Below, in pieces: positions 56,940 through 64,000 of a stretch of 64,000 nt of DNA. Position numbers and translations under genes: made by a program. This DNA comes from JBBRVW01 sp038246545 (GTDB lineage: Bacteria; Actinomycetota; Actinomycetes; JACCUZ01), in contig JBBRVW010000025.1 in NCBI GenBank assembly GCA_038246545.1, positions 1 through 64,000 on the forward strand, in the 5' to 3' direction. The notes beneath the pieces were generated by a model. It saw nothing but the letters and a program-made list of their open reading frames with translations. It made no database searches and was not told the DNA's origin. Numbering within the stretch: the stretch's first letter is position 1; every line of letters starts with the position of its first letter.

Positions 56940-57605
56940 TCAGCCCAGCGACGCCGGTAGGTCGACGGCCCGCGACAGGGCGGCAAGCTCGGCGGCCGAC
57001 TGGTACGGATCGCGGCGGCGCAACACCTCGGCGGCCTCGAGATGCGCCGCGAACGGCGCGCCCACCTGCGCGGCGAAGGCCTCCAGCAGGCGCACCAGGG
57101 CCGGTCGGAGGTCGTCGGCGATCCCCACGGCCGCGAGCATGCCGTCGGTCACCACCACCTGGGCGAGGATGACCGCGGTCATGGCCACGTCGAGGGCGGC
57201 CGGTCCGGGCCTGGCGTTGGACCAGTCGATGACGACCGGCTCCGGCCCGCGGAGGATCACGTTGAGCGGGTGCAGGTCGAGGTGCAGCAGCGACTCGCCC
57301 GGTGCGGCACCCGGCCAGTCGAGGGCGTGCAGCCGGTCGTGCAGCCCGGGGAGCATCGCCCCGCCCTCGTCCGGAGCCAGCCCGCCGACCAAGGCCTCGG
57401 CCAGCGTCGGGCCGTCGACGCGCTCCATGACGATGTCGGGGCCGGCCGCGTCGTGGACGACCGGCACGGGGTAGCCGAGGGCGGCGACGGCACGCAGCGT
57501 GGCCGCCTCCTCGACGGCGGAGCGGCCGTCGCGGTAGCGCCGCAGCACCAACCCGCCGGTGTAGGCGAAGACGTCGGAGTCGCGGCCGGACCCGAGCAGG
57601 TCCAT
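56940..57605 (-). CDS. aminoglycoside phosphotransferase-like (APH) kinase
   Basis: 221 residues, compact protein-kinase-like fold. LLGSGRDSDVFAY is the nucleotide loop, the catalytic loop is LLHLDLHPLNVIL (HxDxxxxN) and the metal-binding Asp is in VVIDWSNARPG. The family phosphorylates small molecules; resistance should not be assumed. The stop of the NHLRC2-like gene lies 3 bases upstream of its start, so the two are co-transcribed. Confidence 0.9.
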   Translation of the reverse strand: MDLLGSGRDSDVFAYTGGLVLRRYRDGRSAVEEAATLRAVAALGYPVPVVHDAAGPDIVMERVDGPTLAEALVGGLAPDEGGAMLPGLHDRLHALDWPGAAPGESLLHLDLHPLNVILRGPEPVVIDWSNARPGPAALDVAMTAVILAQVVVTDGMLAAVGIADDLRPALVRLLEAFAAQVGAPFAAHLEAAEVLRRRDPYQSAAELAALSRAVDLPASLG

Positions 57606-57607
57606 CC

Positions 57608-59422
57608 TCAGCCGGCCAGGTAGAGCCGCAGCTCCGCGGGGGCGCCCTCGACCAGGCGGACGGGCACGCCCCAATCCTGCTGGTGCACGTGGCAGGCCGG
57701 GAACTCGACGTCGGCAGCGTCGTCGCAGGACGCCGCTATGGCGGCGACGTGCAGCACGCCGTCGCCGACATGCACGTCGAGGACCAGCCGCCGGCTGAGG
57801 CCCTCGCCGCGGCCCTCGCCCGCGCGGAGCAGCCCCGGCGGCGTCGAGGACACGACCAGCCGGGTGGCGGGCCCGTAGCGCTCGTCGAGCTTCTGCCCGG
57901 CCGGCGGCGTGAAGACCACCTCGAGCTCGACGTCGCCCGCCGCGACCTCGGTGACCGGACGGTGAGAGCGCCGGGCAGTGCCGTCGACGACCCGCGCGTC
58001 GTCGGGCAGGCGGACCCGGGTCAGCCGGTGGCCGGCGGACTCGACGACCACCAGGTCGCCGTCGAGCAGCACGGCGTCGCTCGGCTCGGCCAGTCCGGTG
58101 AGCAGCGTCGTCAGCTGCCCGGTCGACGGGTCGTAGCGCCGGACCGCGCCGTTGTAGGTGTCGCTGACCGCGACCGAGCCGTCAGGGAGGGCGGCGACCC
58201 CGAGCGGGTGCTGGAGCAGTGCGGTCGCGGCCGGCCCGTCCACGTGCCCGAAGTCGAACAACCCGGTGCCGACGTCGGTGGCCACGGCACCGTTCTCGAG
58301 GTGACGCAGCGAGGACGTCTCGCTGTCGACCAGCCAGAGCCGCCCGCCTGCGGCGGCCAGGCCGGACGTCTGGGCGAACCAGGCGTCCGCGTACGGTCCG
58401 TCGAGCAGACCCTCGTTCGTGGTGCCGGCGAGCACCGCCACCTCGCCGGTGACCGGGTCGAACGACCAGAGCTGGTGGATGCCGGCCATCGCCACCGCGA
58501 CGCGACCGTCGAACCACGCGAGGTCCCACGGCGAGGACAGGTCCTCGGTGCCGGCGCCCTGCATCCACTGCCGGCCGGAGCCGGACACCGTGGTGACACT
58601 GCCGTCGGCGAGCCGGACGCCGCGCAGGGCGTGGTTGGCGGTGTCGGCGACCACCACGTCGTAGCCCACCGCGGCGGCGACCTCGGCCGGCAGGACCACC
58701 AGTCCCTGCGGCTCGGCGAACCGGGCGCCGGCCGCGGCACCGTCCAGCAGCCCGCGCCGGCCGTCGCCGACCCGGCGCAGAACCGTCTCGCCGTCGGCGG
58801 CCAGCTCGACCAGCGAGTGGTGCTTGGAGTCGCTGACCAGCAGGGTGCCACCGGGCAGGACCGCCGCCTTGCCGGGGAAGCGCAGCGCGGTCGTCGCCGG
58901 CGGCGGCGGCACGTAGGCACCGTCGCCGCGGTGCAGGGTGCCCTTCGCCTCGTGCTGGGCGACGAGGTCGCCGACCAGCGCCTCGAGGGTGTGTGCGTGC
59001 CCCTCTCCGGACAGCTGGGCCACGACGTAGCCCTCGGGGTCGACCACGACCAGGGTCGGCCAGGCGCGCACGGCGTACTGCTGCCAGGTGACCAGCTCGG
59101 GGTCGTCGAGCACGGGGTGGTGGACCTCGTAGCGCTCGACCGCGGCGGACAGCGCCGCCGGGTCGGCCTCGTGCTCGAACTTCGGCGAGTGCACCCCGAC
59201 GGTGACCAGCACGTCGCCGTAGGCCTGCTCGAGCGGGCGCAGCTCGTCCAGGACGTGCAGGCAGTTGATGCAGCAGAAGGTCCAGAAGTCGAGCAGCACG
59301 ATCTTGCCGCGCAGGTCCGCGAGCCGGAGGTCGCTGCCGCCCGTGTTCAGCCAGGAGCGACCCTGGAGTTCGGGAGCCCGAACGCGCGCGCGGCGGGTCG
59401 GGGTCGGGGTCACGAGCGACAT
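57608..59422 (-). CDS. NHLRC2-like thioredoxin-fold/NHL-propeller protein
   Basis: 604 residues. Residues about 15-160 are a TlpA/thioredoxin-like domain (LADLRGKIVLLDFWTFCCIN, CLHVLDELRPLE) with a CCINC active site. Residues about 175-480 form an NHL beta-propeller (ALRFPGKAAVLPGGTLLVSD, FAEPQGLVVLPAE, VVADTANHALRGVRL, SSPWDLAWFDG). A C-terminal beta domain (about 490-604) completes the NHLRC2 architecture. Function unknown. AGGAGG abuts the ATG at 59422 and is better spaced for GTG 59413, which may be the real start. Pieces of its 5' end recur, decayed, at 59730-59930. Confidence 0.92.
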   Translation of the reverse strand: MSLVTPTPTRRARVRAPELQGRSWLNTGGSDLRLADLRGKIVLLDFWTFCCINCLHVLDELRPLEQAYGDVLVTVGVHSPKFEHEADPAALSAAVERYEVHHPVLDDPELVTWQQYAVRAWPTLVVVDPEGYVVAQLSGEGHAHTLEALVGDLVAQHEAKGTLHRGDGAYVPPPPATTALRFPGKAAVLPGGTLLVSDSKHHSLVELAADGETVLRRVGDGRRGLLDGAAAGARFAEPQGLVVLPAEVAAAVGYDVVVADTANHALRGVRLADGSVTTVSGSGRQWMQGAGTEDLSSPWDLAWFDGRVAVAMAGIHQLWSFDPVTGEVAVLAGTTNEGLLDGPYADAWFAQTSGLAAAGGRLWLVDSETSSLRHLENGAVATDVGTGLFDFGHVDGPAATALLQHPLGVAALPDGSVAVSDTYNGAVRRYDPSTGQLTTLLTGLAEPSDAVLLDGDLVVVESAGHRLTRVRLPDDARVVDGTARRSHRPVTEVAAGDVELEVVFTPPAGQKLDERYGPATRLVVSSTPPGLLRAGEGRGEGLSRRLVLDVHVGDGVLHVAAIAASCDDAADVEFPACHVHQQDWGVPVRLVEGAPAELRLYLAG

Positions 59423-59526
59423 CCTCCTGGATTCGAGACCGGTACGCGGGCAAGGGGCCCGTTGACAGTGGCAAGAGACGCGACGAGTCTCACAGCGGGT
59501 TCACACCACAGCGAGGGAGGCCTCTC

Positions 59527-59685
59527 ATGGGCTCAGTGCTCTGCCTTCTCGGCCGTCACGCGTGGGAGCACAAGCAGAATCCGGAGGTTGGCGGCGCGGA
59601 GGGGTCGTACGAGGAGTGCAGCCGATGCGGCAAGGAGAAGGCGGGATACGGCAAGCCACCCGCGACAGGCGTCGCACGCGGTTGA
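59527..59685 (+). CDS. 52-residue zinc-ribbon-like protein
   Basis: MGSVLCLLGRHAWEHKQNPE followed by CSRCGKEKAGYGKPPATGVARG. The Cys6...His11...C-x-x-C layout resembles DUF1660-type mini zinc ribbons. GGGAGG lies 7 bases before the ATG. It is divergent from the NHLRC2-like gene. A decayed second copy of its 3' part lies at 59948-59982, showing that this gene was once duplicated with its neighbour. Confidence 0.72.
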   Translation: MGSVLCLLGRHAWEHKQNPEVGGAEGSYEECSRCGKEKAGYGKPPATGVARG

Positions 59686-59729
59686 CCGCGGCCCGTCGGC
59701 AGCACCGTCTCTGCGAGTAGCGCTTCACG

Positions 59730-59982
59730 ACGCCCAGAAGTCGAGCAGCACGATCTTGCCGCGCAGCTCCCGAGACGGACGTCGCGGCCGCGTGTGTGGA
59801 GCCAGGCACGCCCGTGCTCCGGGGTGGGACGCGCGCCCGTCGGGGCGGAACAGAAGTCACCGACCACCCTCCAGAAGTCGAGATCGGCCTGGCGCCCGCC
59901 CAGTAGCCCGCGTCGGCGTCGCATCGAGTCTCACAGCGGACTCGACCAGTGCAGCCGCCGTGGCAAGGACAAGGCCGGATAG
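59730..59982. repeat. decayed duplicate of the NHLRC2 5' end plus zinc-ribbon gene
   Basis: The stretch reading CAGAAGTCGAGCAGCACGAT at 59738 also occurs near 59286 inside the thioredoxin domain of the NHLRC2-like gene; on the minus strand it gives ELRGKIVLLDFWAS then a stop, preceded by PEHGRAWLHTRGRDVRL. Another DFW piece (DLDFWRVVGDF) is at about 59870-59900. Next, CGAGTCTCACAGCGG (near 59928) repeats the leader at about 59486, and 59948-59982 repeats the CSRCGKEKAGY coding part with damage and a TAG. The same order in both copies indicates a tandem duplication followed by decay. Confidence 0.75.
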
Positions 59983-59983
59983 A

Positions 59984-60285
59984 GGGATCCTGTGCTTCTC
60001 CGACGTGATGGCCCACCGGGTCGTCCGCGCCGCGGAGGACCGTGGTGGTCTCGTGGTCCCGGACGACCTGTCGGTCGTGGGCTTCGACGACAACCCGCTG
60101 GCACGGCGGATGCGGCCGGCACTGACGAAGGTCCGGCAGGACGTCGACGCCAGGGGCCGGGCCGCTGCCTCGGCCCTGACCGACGCGATCGAGCGGTCCC
60201 AGGAGGGCAAGGCGCCGCTCGCGCGGCACATCCTGCTCCGACCGAGCGGGTGGTCCGCGACAGCACCGCCCCGGTGCGCGCGTAG
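59984..60285 (+). pseudogene. LacI-family regulator, C-terminal fragment
   Basis: About 95 residues of a LacI ligand-binding domain: CFSDVMAHRVVRAAEDRGGL, VVPDDLSVVGFDDNPLARRM, RPALTKVRQDVDARGRAAAS, then ARHILL, where the frame must slip back one base to give PTERVVRDSTAPVRA. The DNA-binding domain and first ligand lobe (about 230 residues) are missing. It starts directly against the decayed zinc-ribbon duplicate, so the rearrangement that made that duplicate probably destroyed this gene. Confidence 0.85.
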
Positions 60286-60320
60286 CTCCGCCGGCAGACG
60301 GCCGCCCGCGCGCGGTGCTG

Positions 60321-60539
60321 CTAGAGCTTGCTGAGCTTGGTGTACGGCGAGAGGACGCGCAGCGGCCGGTCGTTGAAGTCGACGACGACCGCGTCGACCT
60401 GGACCTCGACCACCCGGCCCATGCCCTGCTTGTCGTGAGTGACCCGGTCGCCGACCTCGAAGGTGGGGATCACCGGCGGCACCGGGTCCCGAAACGGGCT
60501 GCCGGCTGGGCGGGGGCGCGGAGTCTGGGGAGGCGTCAT
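60321..60539 (-). CDS. small conserved protein with CarD/KOW-like domain
   Basis: 72 residues. A Pro-rich start (MTPPQTPRPRPAGSPF) precedes TFEVGDRVTHDKQGMGRVVE, VQVDAVVVDFNDRPLRVLSP and YTKLSKL. The FEVGDRVTHD..G.GRVV...... V.VDF....R.. pattern is like the Tudor-like strand set of CarD-type proteins and of the small conserved actinobacterial family it belongs to. RNA polymerase or nucleic-acid binding is possible but unproven. It lies 20 bases after the NYN gene stop. Confidence 0.8.
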   Translation of the reverse strand: MTPPQTPRPRPAGSPFRDPVPPVIPTFEVGDRVTHDKQGMGRVVEVQVDAVVVDFNDRPLRVLSPYTKLSKL

Positions 60540-60559
60540 CAACCCCAGTATGCGCGTAT

Positions 60560-61135
60560 TCAGGCCTCGACGGGAACGGATCCGCGGCGTTCGAGCTCCT
60601 GGATGTCCAGCACCCGGGTGGCCGCAGCGGCCAGCGCCGCGCTCAACGCCTTGCCGCCGGGGCTCAGGACGACGAGCGGTCCGCAGGCCGCGAGCTCGGC
60701 GAAGATGCCGTCGTTGCTGACGACGAGGGCCTGGGCGTTGGGGAGATCCAGGGTGTCGACCGCCTCGAGCAGGGCGACGTCGGCGAGGTCGCTGCCCTGG
60801 GGCACGGTCACGGCGTCGGCGACGAACTCGGCCAGGTGCGGCCGGGCCCGGCGGACCGCGCCGTCCTGGCCGGCGAGCACCACGTGGTCGGCCTGCCGGG
60901 CCAGCGCGACGACGGCAGCCATCCGGGCCGCCCAGCGGGCCGGGCCGGCCCGCAGGTTGTCGAGGTCGACCAGCAGGATGCGCGGGGCGTCGTGCTCGAC
61001 CCAGATCCCCTCGGCCAGCACCAGCGCAGCCAGTGCCCCGTCGTCGACGACGACCGACGCCCCGGTGGACCGGCTGCCGCCACTGGGGAACCACTCGAAG
61101 TCGTCCCACTCGCCCGGTCCGTCACCCAGTCCCAT
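60560..61135 (-). CDS. NYN (PIN-like) domain protein
   Basis: 191 residues. The PIN-like fold shows RILLVDLDNLRAGPARWAAR (first acidic residue), ADHVVLAGQDGAVRRARP, DLADVALLEAVDTLD (second acidic cluster) and ALVVSNDGIFAELA (third). NYN proteins are predicted Mg-dependent ribonucleases. The target is unknown. Probably co-transcribed with the 72-residue protein downstream; a complex hairpin lies upstream between it and the nitrilase gene. Confidence 0.85.
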   Translation of the reverse strand: MGLGDGPGEWDDFEWFPSGGSRSTGASVVVDDGALAALVLAEGIWVEHDAPRILLVDLDNLRAGPARWAARMAAVVALARQADHVVLAGQDGAVRRARPHLAEFVADAVTVPQGSDLADVALLEAVDTLDLPNAQALVVSNDGIFAELAACGPLVVLSPGGKALSAALAAAATRVLDIQELERRGSVPVEA

Positions 61136-61180
61136 GACGCCATCGTCGCAGGCCCCGGCCGACCTGACGGGACCCAGAGA

Positions 61181-61225
61181 TCCACACCGGATCCGTGTGG
61201 TTCCTCCGCAACGATCCGGTGTGGA
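61181..61225 (-). terminator. inverted repeat between nitrilase and NYN genes
   Basis: TCCACACCGGATC (61181-61193) pairs perfectly with GATCCGGTGTGGA (61213-61225), 13 bp with a 19-base loop; the left arm can also pair with the nearby GTGTGG to give a smaller alternative hairpin. It lies just after the nitrilase stop (61248, minus strand), consistent with termination. Confidence 0.6.
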
Positions 61226-61247
61226 GCACCGGGGGCAGGAGTGGGCG

Positions 61248-62009
61248 TCAGAGGCGGCGGTCGGCGAGCACCGGGAAGCTCGACCGGGTGCGGGCGACCA
61301 GCTCGTCGTCGAGGTCGACCACGAGCACCTCTTCGCCGTCGCCCGCCTCGGCGAGCACCTCGCCCCACGGGTCGACCACCGCCGACCGGCCGCCCATCGG
61401 CACGCCGGCGTGGGTTCCGCCGGTGTTGCACGCGACGACGTAGGACTGGTCCTCGATAGCGCGGGCCCGGGCCAGCAGCCGCCAGTGCTCGACCCGCTTG
61501 GCCGGCCAGGCCGCCGGCATCAGCACGACCTCGGAGCCCGCGTCGAGCAGCGCCCGGAACATCTCGGGGAACCGCAGGTCGTAGCAGGTCGCCAGCCCGA
61601 ACCGGCCGTGGACGACCGGCCCGTCGCCGGGGGTCATCAGCTTGGGCTCGCCCTCGCCGAAGCCGAACAGGTGCACCTTGCGGTACGTCGTGAGGACGTC
61701 ACCGGCCGGGCCGAGCAGCACCGAGGTGTTGAACAGCCGGCCCGCCTCGTCGCGCTCGACGAACGAGCCCATGTGCACGGTGGCGCCGAGCCCGCGGGTC
61801 GCCGCGCGGAGTGCCGTGACCACCGGCCCGTCCAACGTCTCGGCCGTGCCGTCCCACAGGTCGTAGCAGAAACCGCCGTTCGGCCACAGCTCGGGAAGCA
61901 CGACGAGGTCGGCGCCGGACTGGGCGCGCAGCAGGTCGACGACCCTGGCCGTCCGGGCCGGGGTCGACTCGTCGTCGCCGTACGAGAGCTGGATGACGTG
62001 GACGCGCAC
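61248..62009 (-). CDS. carbon-nitrogen hydrolase (nitrilase superfamily)
   Basis: 253 residues. The catalytic triad is visible: Glu in LVVLPELWPNGGF, Lys in YRKVHLFGFGEG and Cys in GLATCYDLRFPEMFR. It belongs to the omega-amidase/Nit group, which hydrolyses alpha-keto-glutaramate or deaminated glutathione; the exact substrate is not certain. The GTG at 62009 (VHVIQLSYG after VR) begins the conserved strand. Divergent from the DinB-type gene with about 20 bases between. Confidence 0.91.
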   Translation of the reverse strand: MRVHVIQLSYGDDESTPARTARVVDLLRAQSGADLVVLPELWPNGGFCYDLWDGTAETLDGPVVTALRAATRGLGATVHMGSFVERDEAGRLFNTSVLLGPAGDVLTTYRKVHLFGFGEGEPKLMTPGDGPVVHGRFGLATCYDLRFPEMFRALLDAGSEVVLMPAAWPAKRVEHWRLLARARAIEDQSYVVACNTGGTHAGVPMGGRSAVVDPWGEVLAEAGDGEEVLVVDLDDELVARTRSSFPVLADRRL

Positions 62010-62028
62010 GAGGCCTAGCCTCGCACGC

Positions 62029-62838
62029 ATGTCCTCCGGGATGCAGACGGTGCTCGATGCCTACGACCAGGCGCTGCGCTCCTTCCACGCCGTCGCAGCT
62101 GCTGTGCAGGCCGACCAGTGGACGCTCCCGACGGACTGCCCCGGGTGGACCGTCCGCGAGCAGGTCGCGCACGTCCTGGCGCTGGAGCTGCAGCTCGGCG
62201 GCCAGCCCTTGCCGCCGCGGCTCGACTCCTACCCGCCCCACGTGCGCGGCCCGTCCGGCGAGCACATGGAGAACGGCATCGCCGCGCTGGGCGACGTCTC
62301 GCCGGCCGACCTCGTCCAGCGGCTCGGCGTCGCGGTCGACGAGCACCTCGAACAGCTGCGCGCCGTGGACCTCGGCCCCGAGGCCACCGTCGAGGGGACG
62401 CTCGGGAAGCCGGTGCCGCTGGCGCGCTTCCTGCCGATCCGGGTCTTCGACGTCTGGACCCACGAGCAGGACGTCCGCCGCGCCATCGGCGCCCAGCCCG
62501 GCCCCGACGGGCCTGCCGCCGAGATGTCGCGCCAGCAGGTTCTCGGCGCGCTGCCGTACCTGGTCGGGAAGCAGGCGGCTGCGCCGGTCGGGTCGTCGGT
62601 CGCGTTCGACGCCCCGGGGCCGCTGGGCGGCCGGGTCACGGTGACCGTCGGCGACGACGGCCGCGCCACCGCGACCGACGGCGTCGTGGCCGACGCCACC
62701 GTGACGCTACGGATGACCGACAGCACGATGATGCGGCTGGCCTGCGGGCGCCTCGCCGTCGACGACGCGGACGTCGAGGTCGTCGGTGACGAGGAGCTCG
62801 GACGGCGGGTCCTCGGAGCCCTGACGCTGACGCCGTAG
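62029..62838 (+). CDS. maleylpyruvate-isomerase-type mycothiol-dependent DinB protein
   Basis: 269 residues. The N-terminal DinB-like bundle has WTLPTDCPGWTVREQVAHVLALE with the metal His, FLPIRVFDVWTHEQDVRRAIG with two more metal His/Asp candidates, and the C-terminal SCP2-like domain (VTVTVGDDGRATATDGVVAD, RMTDSTMMRLACGR). Family members use mycothiol as cofactor or substrate. Mycothiol use fits an actinomycete. Its last 132 bases overlap the convergent permease gene. Confidence 0.9.
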   Translation: MSSGMQTVLDAYDQALRSFHAVAAAVQADQWTLPTDCPGWTVREQVAHVLALELQLGGQPLPPRLDSYPPHVRGPSGEHMENGIAALGDVSPADLVQRLGVAVDEHLEQLRAVDLGPEATVEGTLGKPVPLARFLPIRVFDVWTHEQDVRRAIGAQPGPDGPAAEMSRQQVLGALPYLVGKQAAAPVGSSVAFDAPGPLGGRVTVTVGDDGRATATDGVVADATVTLRMTDSTMMRLACGRLAVDDADVEVVGDEELGRRVLGALTLTP

Positions 62839-63471
62839 CGAGGCGGCCGGGTCGCGCACGGCGACAGCCAGGACCGCGACGGAGACGACCAGCACTGCGG
62901 TCCAGCGCAGGTGAGCCGACTCCCAGCCGGGACCAGGCAGTGTCGTGAGCGCAACCGGAGCCGGCAGCCCGGGCACGCCGAAGACGAAGCCCGCGAGCAC
63001 CGGCCCGGCGGCCACACCGGGATCCGGCAGCCCGGGCCGGACCGCCAGCGACGCGACGAACGCGACGACCACGGCGGTGACAGTGGCTGCCTCGAGGGTC
63101 AGCGCCAGCGACGGCAGCGCCCCCGCAACCCGGGCGTCCACCCAGGACACCAGCACCGCCCAGGCGGCGGCTGCGGGGGCGACGACGAGCAGCACCCGCA
63201 GGCCGGACCGGAACCGCAGCGGCGCCGGGACCGCTGACAGCGTCGCCCGGGTGTGGTCGTCGAACGCACCGGCCACCCCCGCCGCCAACAGCACCCCGAC
63301 CACGCGCACCTCCCACAGCACCGCCGGCGGGTCCGCCCTCGCCGGGTCCCGCCACCACAGCAGCAGCACGGCCGCGAGCACCGCCACCGGCAACGGCTGC
63401 CACCGCAGGGCTCGCAGGGTGGGCCGGAGCAGCAGCCGCGCCTGACGCGTCCGCGCCGCGGCCGTACTCAC
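62707..63471 (-). CDS. membrane permease subunit, probably ABC-type
   Basis: 254 residues with about six hydrophobic segments: LPVAVLAAVLLLWW, VVGVLLAAGVAGAF, VLLVVAPAAAAWAVLVSWV, ATVTAVVVAFVASLAV, VLAGFVFGVPGLP and WTAVLVVSVAVLAVAV. The FDDHTRATLSAVPAPLRFRSGLRV loop resembles actinobacterial ABC-2 exporter permeases. It starts by GTGA overlap with the upstream gene. The C-terminal ~40 residues are hydrophilic and overlap the convergent DinB gene by 132 bases, so the true end may be nearer 62830. Confidence 0.7.
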   Translation of the reverse strand: MSTAAARTRQARLLLRPTLRALRWQPLPVAVLAAVLLLWWRDPARADPPAVLWEVRVVGVLLAAGVAGAFDDHTRATLSAVPAPLRFRSGLRVLLVVAPAAAAWAVLVSWVDARVAGALPSLALTLEAATVTAVVVAFVASLAVRPGLPDPGVAAGPVLAGFVFGVPGLPAPVALTTLPGPGWESAHLRWTAVLVVSVAVLAVAVRDPAASLRRQRQGSEDPPSELLVTDDLDVRVVDGEAPAGQPHHRAVGHP

Positions 63472-64000
63472 GGCAGCTGCAGGGAACAGGCCACCAGCAC
63501 GACGACACCCGCGAGCGCGCCCGCGGCAAACGGCAGCCAGGGGCGCCGCGCCACCGGGAGCAGAGCCCCGGCTGCCGCGAGGGCGCAGAGCGCCAGCAGG
63601 TACCCGAGGTGCCAGCCCGCCGAGCCCGGCTCCCTGGCCGGGATCGCGTCGCCGCCCGTCGACCGGACGAAGTCGACGTACGCGCCGAGGTACGGCCAGT
63701 GCGCGGAGACCCAGGCGTTCGCCGTGACCACCGCGACGACCGCGACCAGCGGCAGGCCGGGCCACGGCAGCAGCCGGGCGACGGCCACCCCCAGCAGTCC
63801 GGCGCCGAGGATCGCGGCAGGCGGGCTCGCCACGTGCTGCCACAGCAGCGGCAGACCCGTGTCACCACCGTGGAGCGCGAGCCAGCCCAGCGAAGCGACG
63901 GCCGCGATGACGGCAGGGGCCGCGGCGGCGAGCAGCATCGCCACGGTCCGGTGCAGGGGCGGCATCGGGAGCGCGCCGGTCCACTCGTCGACACCGGAGC
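63468..64000 (-). CDS. membrane permease subunit, 5' end outside the window
   Basis: The frame is open to the window edge (SGVDEWTGALPMPPLHRTVA at the edge), so an internal ATG at 63965 is probably not the start. Five hydrophobic segments follow: MLLAAAAPAVIAAVASLGWL, ILGAGLLGVAVARLL, LPLVAVVAVVTANAWV, LGYLLALCALAAAGALL and FAAGALAGVVVLVACSL. A polar extracytoplasmic loop (DFVRSTGGDAIPAREPG) is included. It pairs with the next gene by 4-base overlap; the two probably form one exporter, and the ATPase should lie upstream, outside the window. Confidence 0.7.
   Translation of the reverse strand, partial: SGVDEWTGALPMPPLHRTVAMLLAAAAPAVIAAVASLGWLALHGGDTGLPLLWQHVASPPAAILGAGLLGVAVARLLPWPGLPLVAVVAVVTANAWVSAHWPYLGAYVDFVRSTGGDAIPAREPGSAGWHLGYLLALCALAAAGALLPVARRPWLPFAAGALAGVVVLVACSLQLP

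Noticed and set aside
57683..60334. An 883-codon plus-strand frame
   Set aside because: Antisense to the NHLRC2-like gene; only its last part coincides with the LacI relic, which is annotated separately.
1..64000. tRNA, rRNA, CRISPR array, prophage or toxin-antitoxin modules
   Set aside because: No cloverleaf, array of regular repeats, phage structural genes or paired small toxin/antitoxin genes were seen; the broken P-loop kinase near 1434 has no antitoxin neighbour.
1..64000. Antiphage defence system
   Set aside because: No restriction, CBASS, retron, Argonaute or similar gene set was recognised; the NYN protein at 60560 stands with a small CarD-like gene, not a defence operon.

Overview
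The window is high-GC DNA from an actinomycete (phylum Actinomycetota). Gene density is high, GTG starts and ATGA/GTGA stop-start overlaps are common, and the family content is typical of the phylum: NgcEFG sugar transport, a maleylpyruvate-isomerase-type DinB protein, a CadI/ArsI-type arsenic operon, DUF6153/DUF305 and DUF6458 proteins. I cannot name the genus. No rRNA, tRNA or CRISPR array was seen.

Layout. 1-970: mobile-element debris, a 5'-clipped IS3 transposase sitting against the tail of an IS256-type transposase. 1064-4126: small housekeeping or unknown genes and a decayed P-loop kinase. 4260-20608: a coherent amino-sugar and cell-wall-sugar catabolic island. It holds an RpiR/SIS regulator, the exo-N-acetylmuramidase NamZ, a GH3 N-acetylglucosaminidase, a sugar kinase, a UPF0309-type SIS protein, an NgcEFG-type ABC importer without an ATPase, a DUF5107/repeat protein, an aldolase, a ROK kinase, a second SIS protein, NagA and NagB. 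The likely flow is extracellular trimming of peptidoglycan or chitin ends, uptake, phosphorylation, deacetylation and deamination to fructose-6-phosphate. 20687-23905: membrane and Usp-like genes, then a decayed secreted-protein gene beside a TolB-like propeller.

24007-29183: a sulfide/persulfide module (CstR-like repressor, rhodanese, metallo-beta-lactamase/rhodanese persulfide dioxygenase, TauE/SafE exporter). An MMPL transporter is tied to it by three copies of the same 18-bp operator. 29220-41355: MarR/AzoR redox pair with a strong palindrome, an AraC-DinB fusion, dihydrolipoyl dehydrogenase, a trypsin-like protease, a pentapeptide protein, PaaK, an MFS permease, NUDIX, thioredoxin and a secreted phosphoesterase. 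41232-43959: an arsenic-resistance locus with two ArsR repressors, ArsC, an aquaglyceroporin-like channel, an ArsI/CadI protein and two tiny Cys-Cys proteins, one of them only 16 residues with six cysteines.

43977-51389: a TupA-like lipoprotein with an internal deletion, a CPBP protease, a rhodanese, a methyltransferase, DUF6153/DUF305 proteins, a sigma/anti-sigma-like pair, a matrixin-like protease lacking its first zinc histidine and a frameshifted YccF. 51938-64000: a FadE5-type acyl-CoA dehydrogenase behind paired operators, DUF6458-like membrane proteins, an HD-GYP phosphodiesterase apparently fused by frameshift to an ice-binding-like domain, an NHLRC2-like protein with decayed duplicated copies of its 5' end, a LacI relic, NYN and nitrilase-family genes and a two-permease pair cut by the window edge.

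At least nine frame breaks were reconstructed here. Every one is a net loss of one base, which raises the question of assembly error versus true pseudogenisation.
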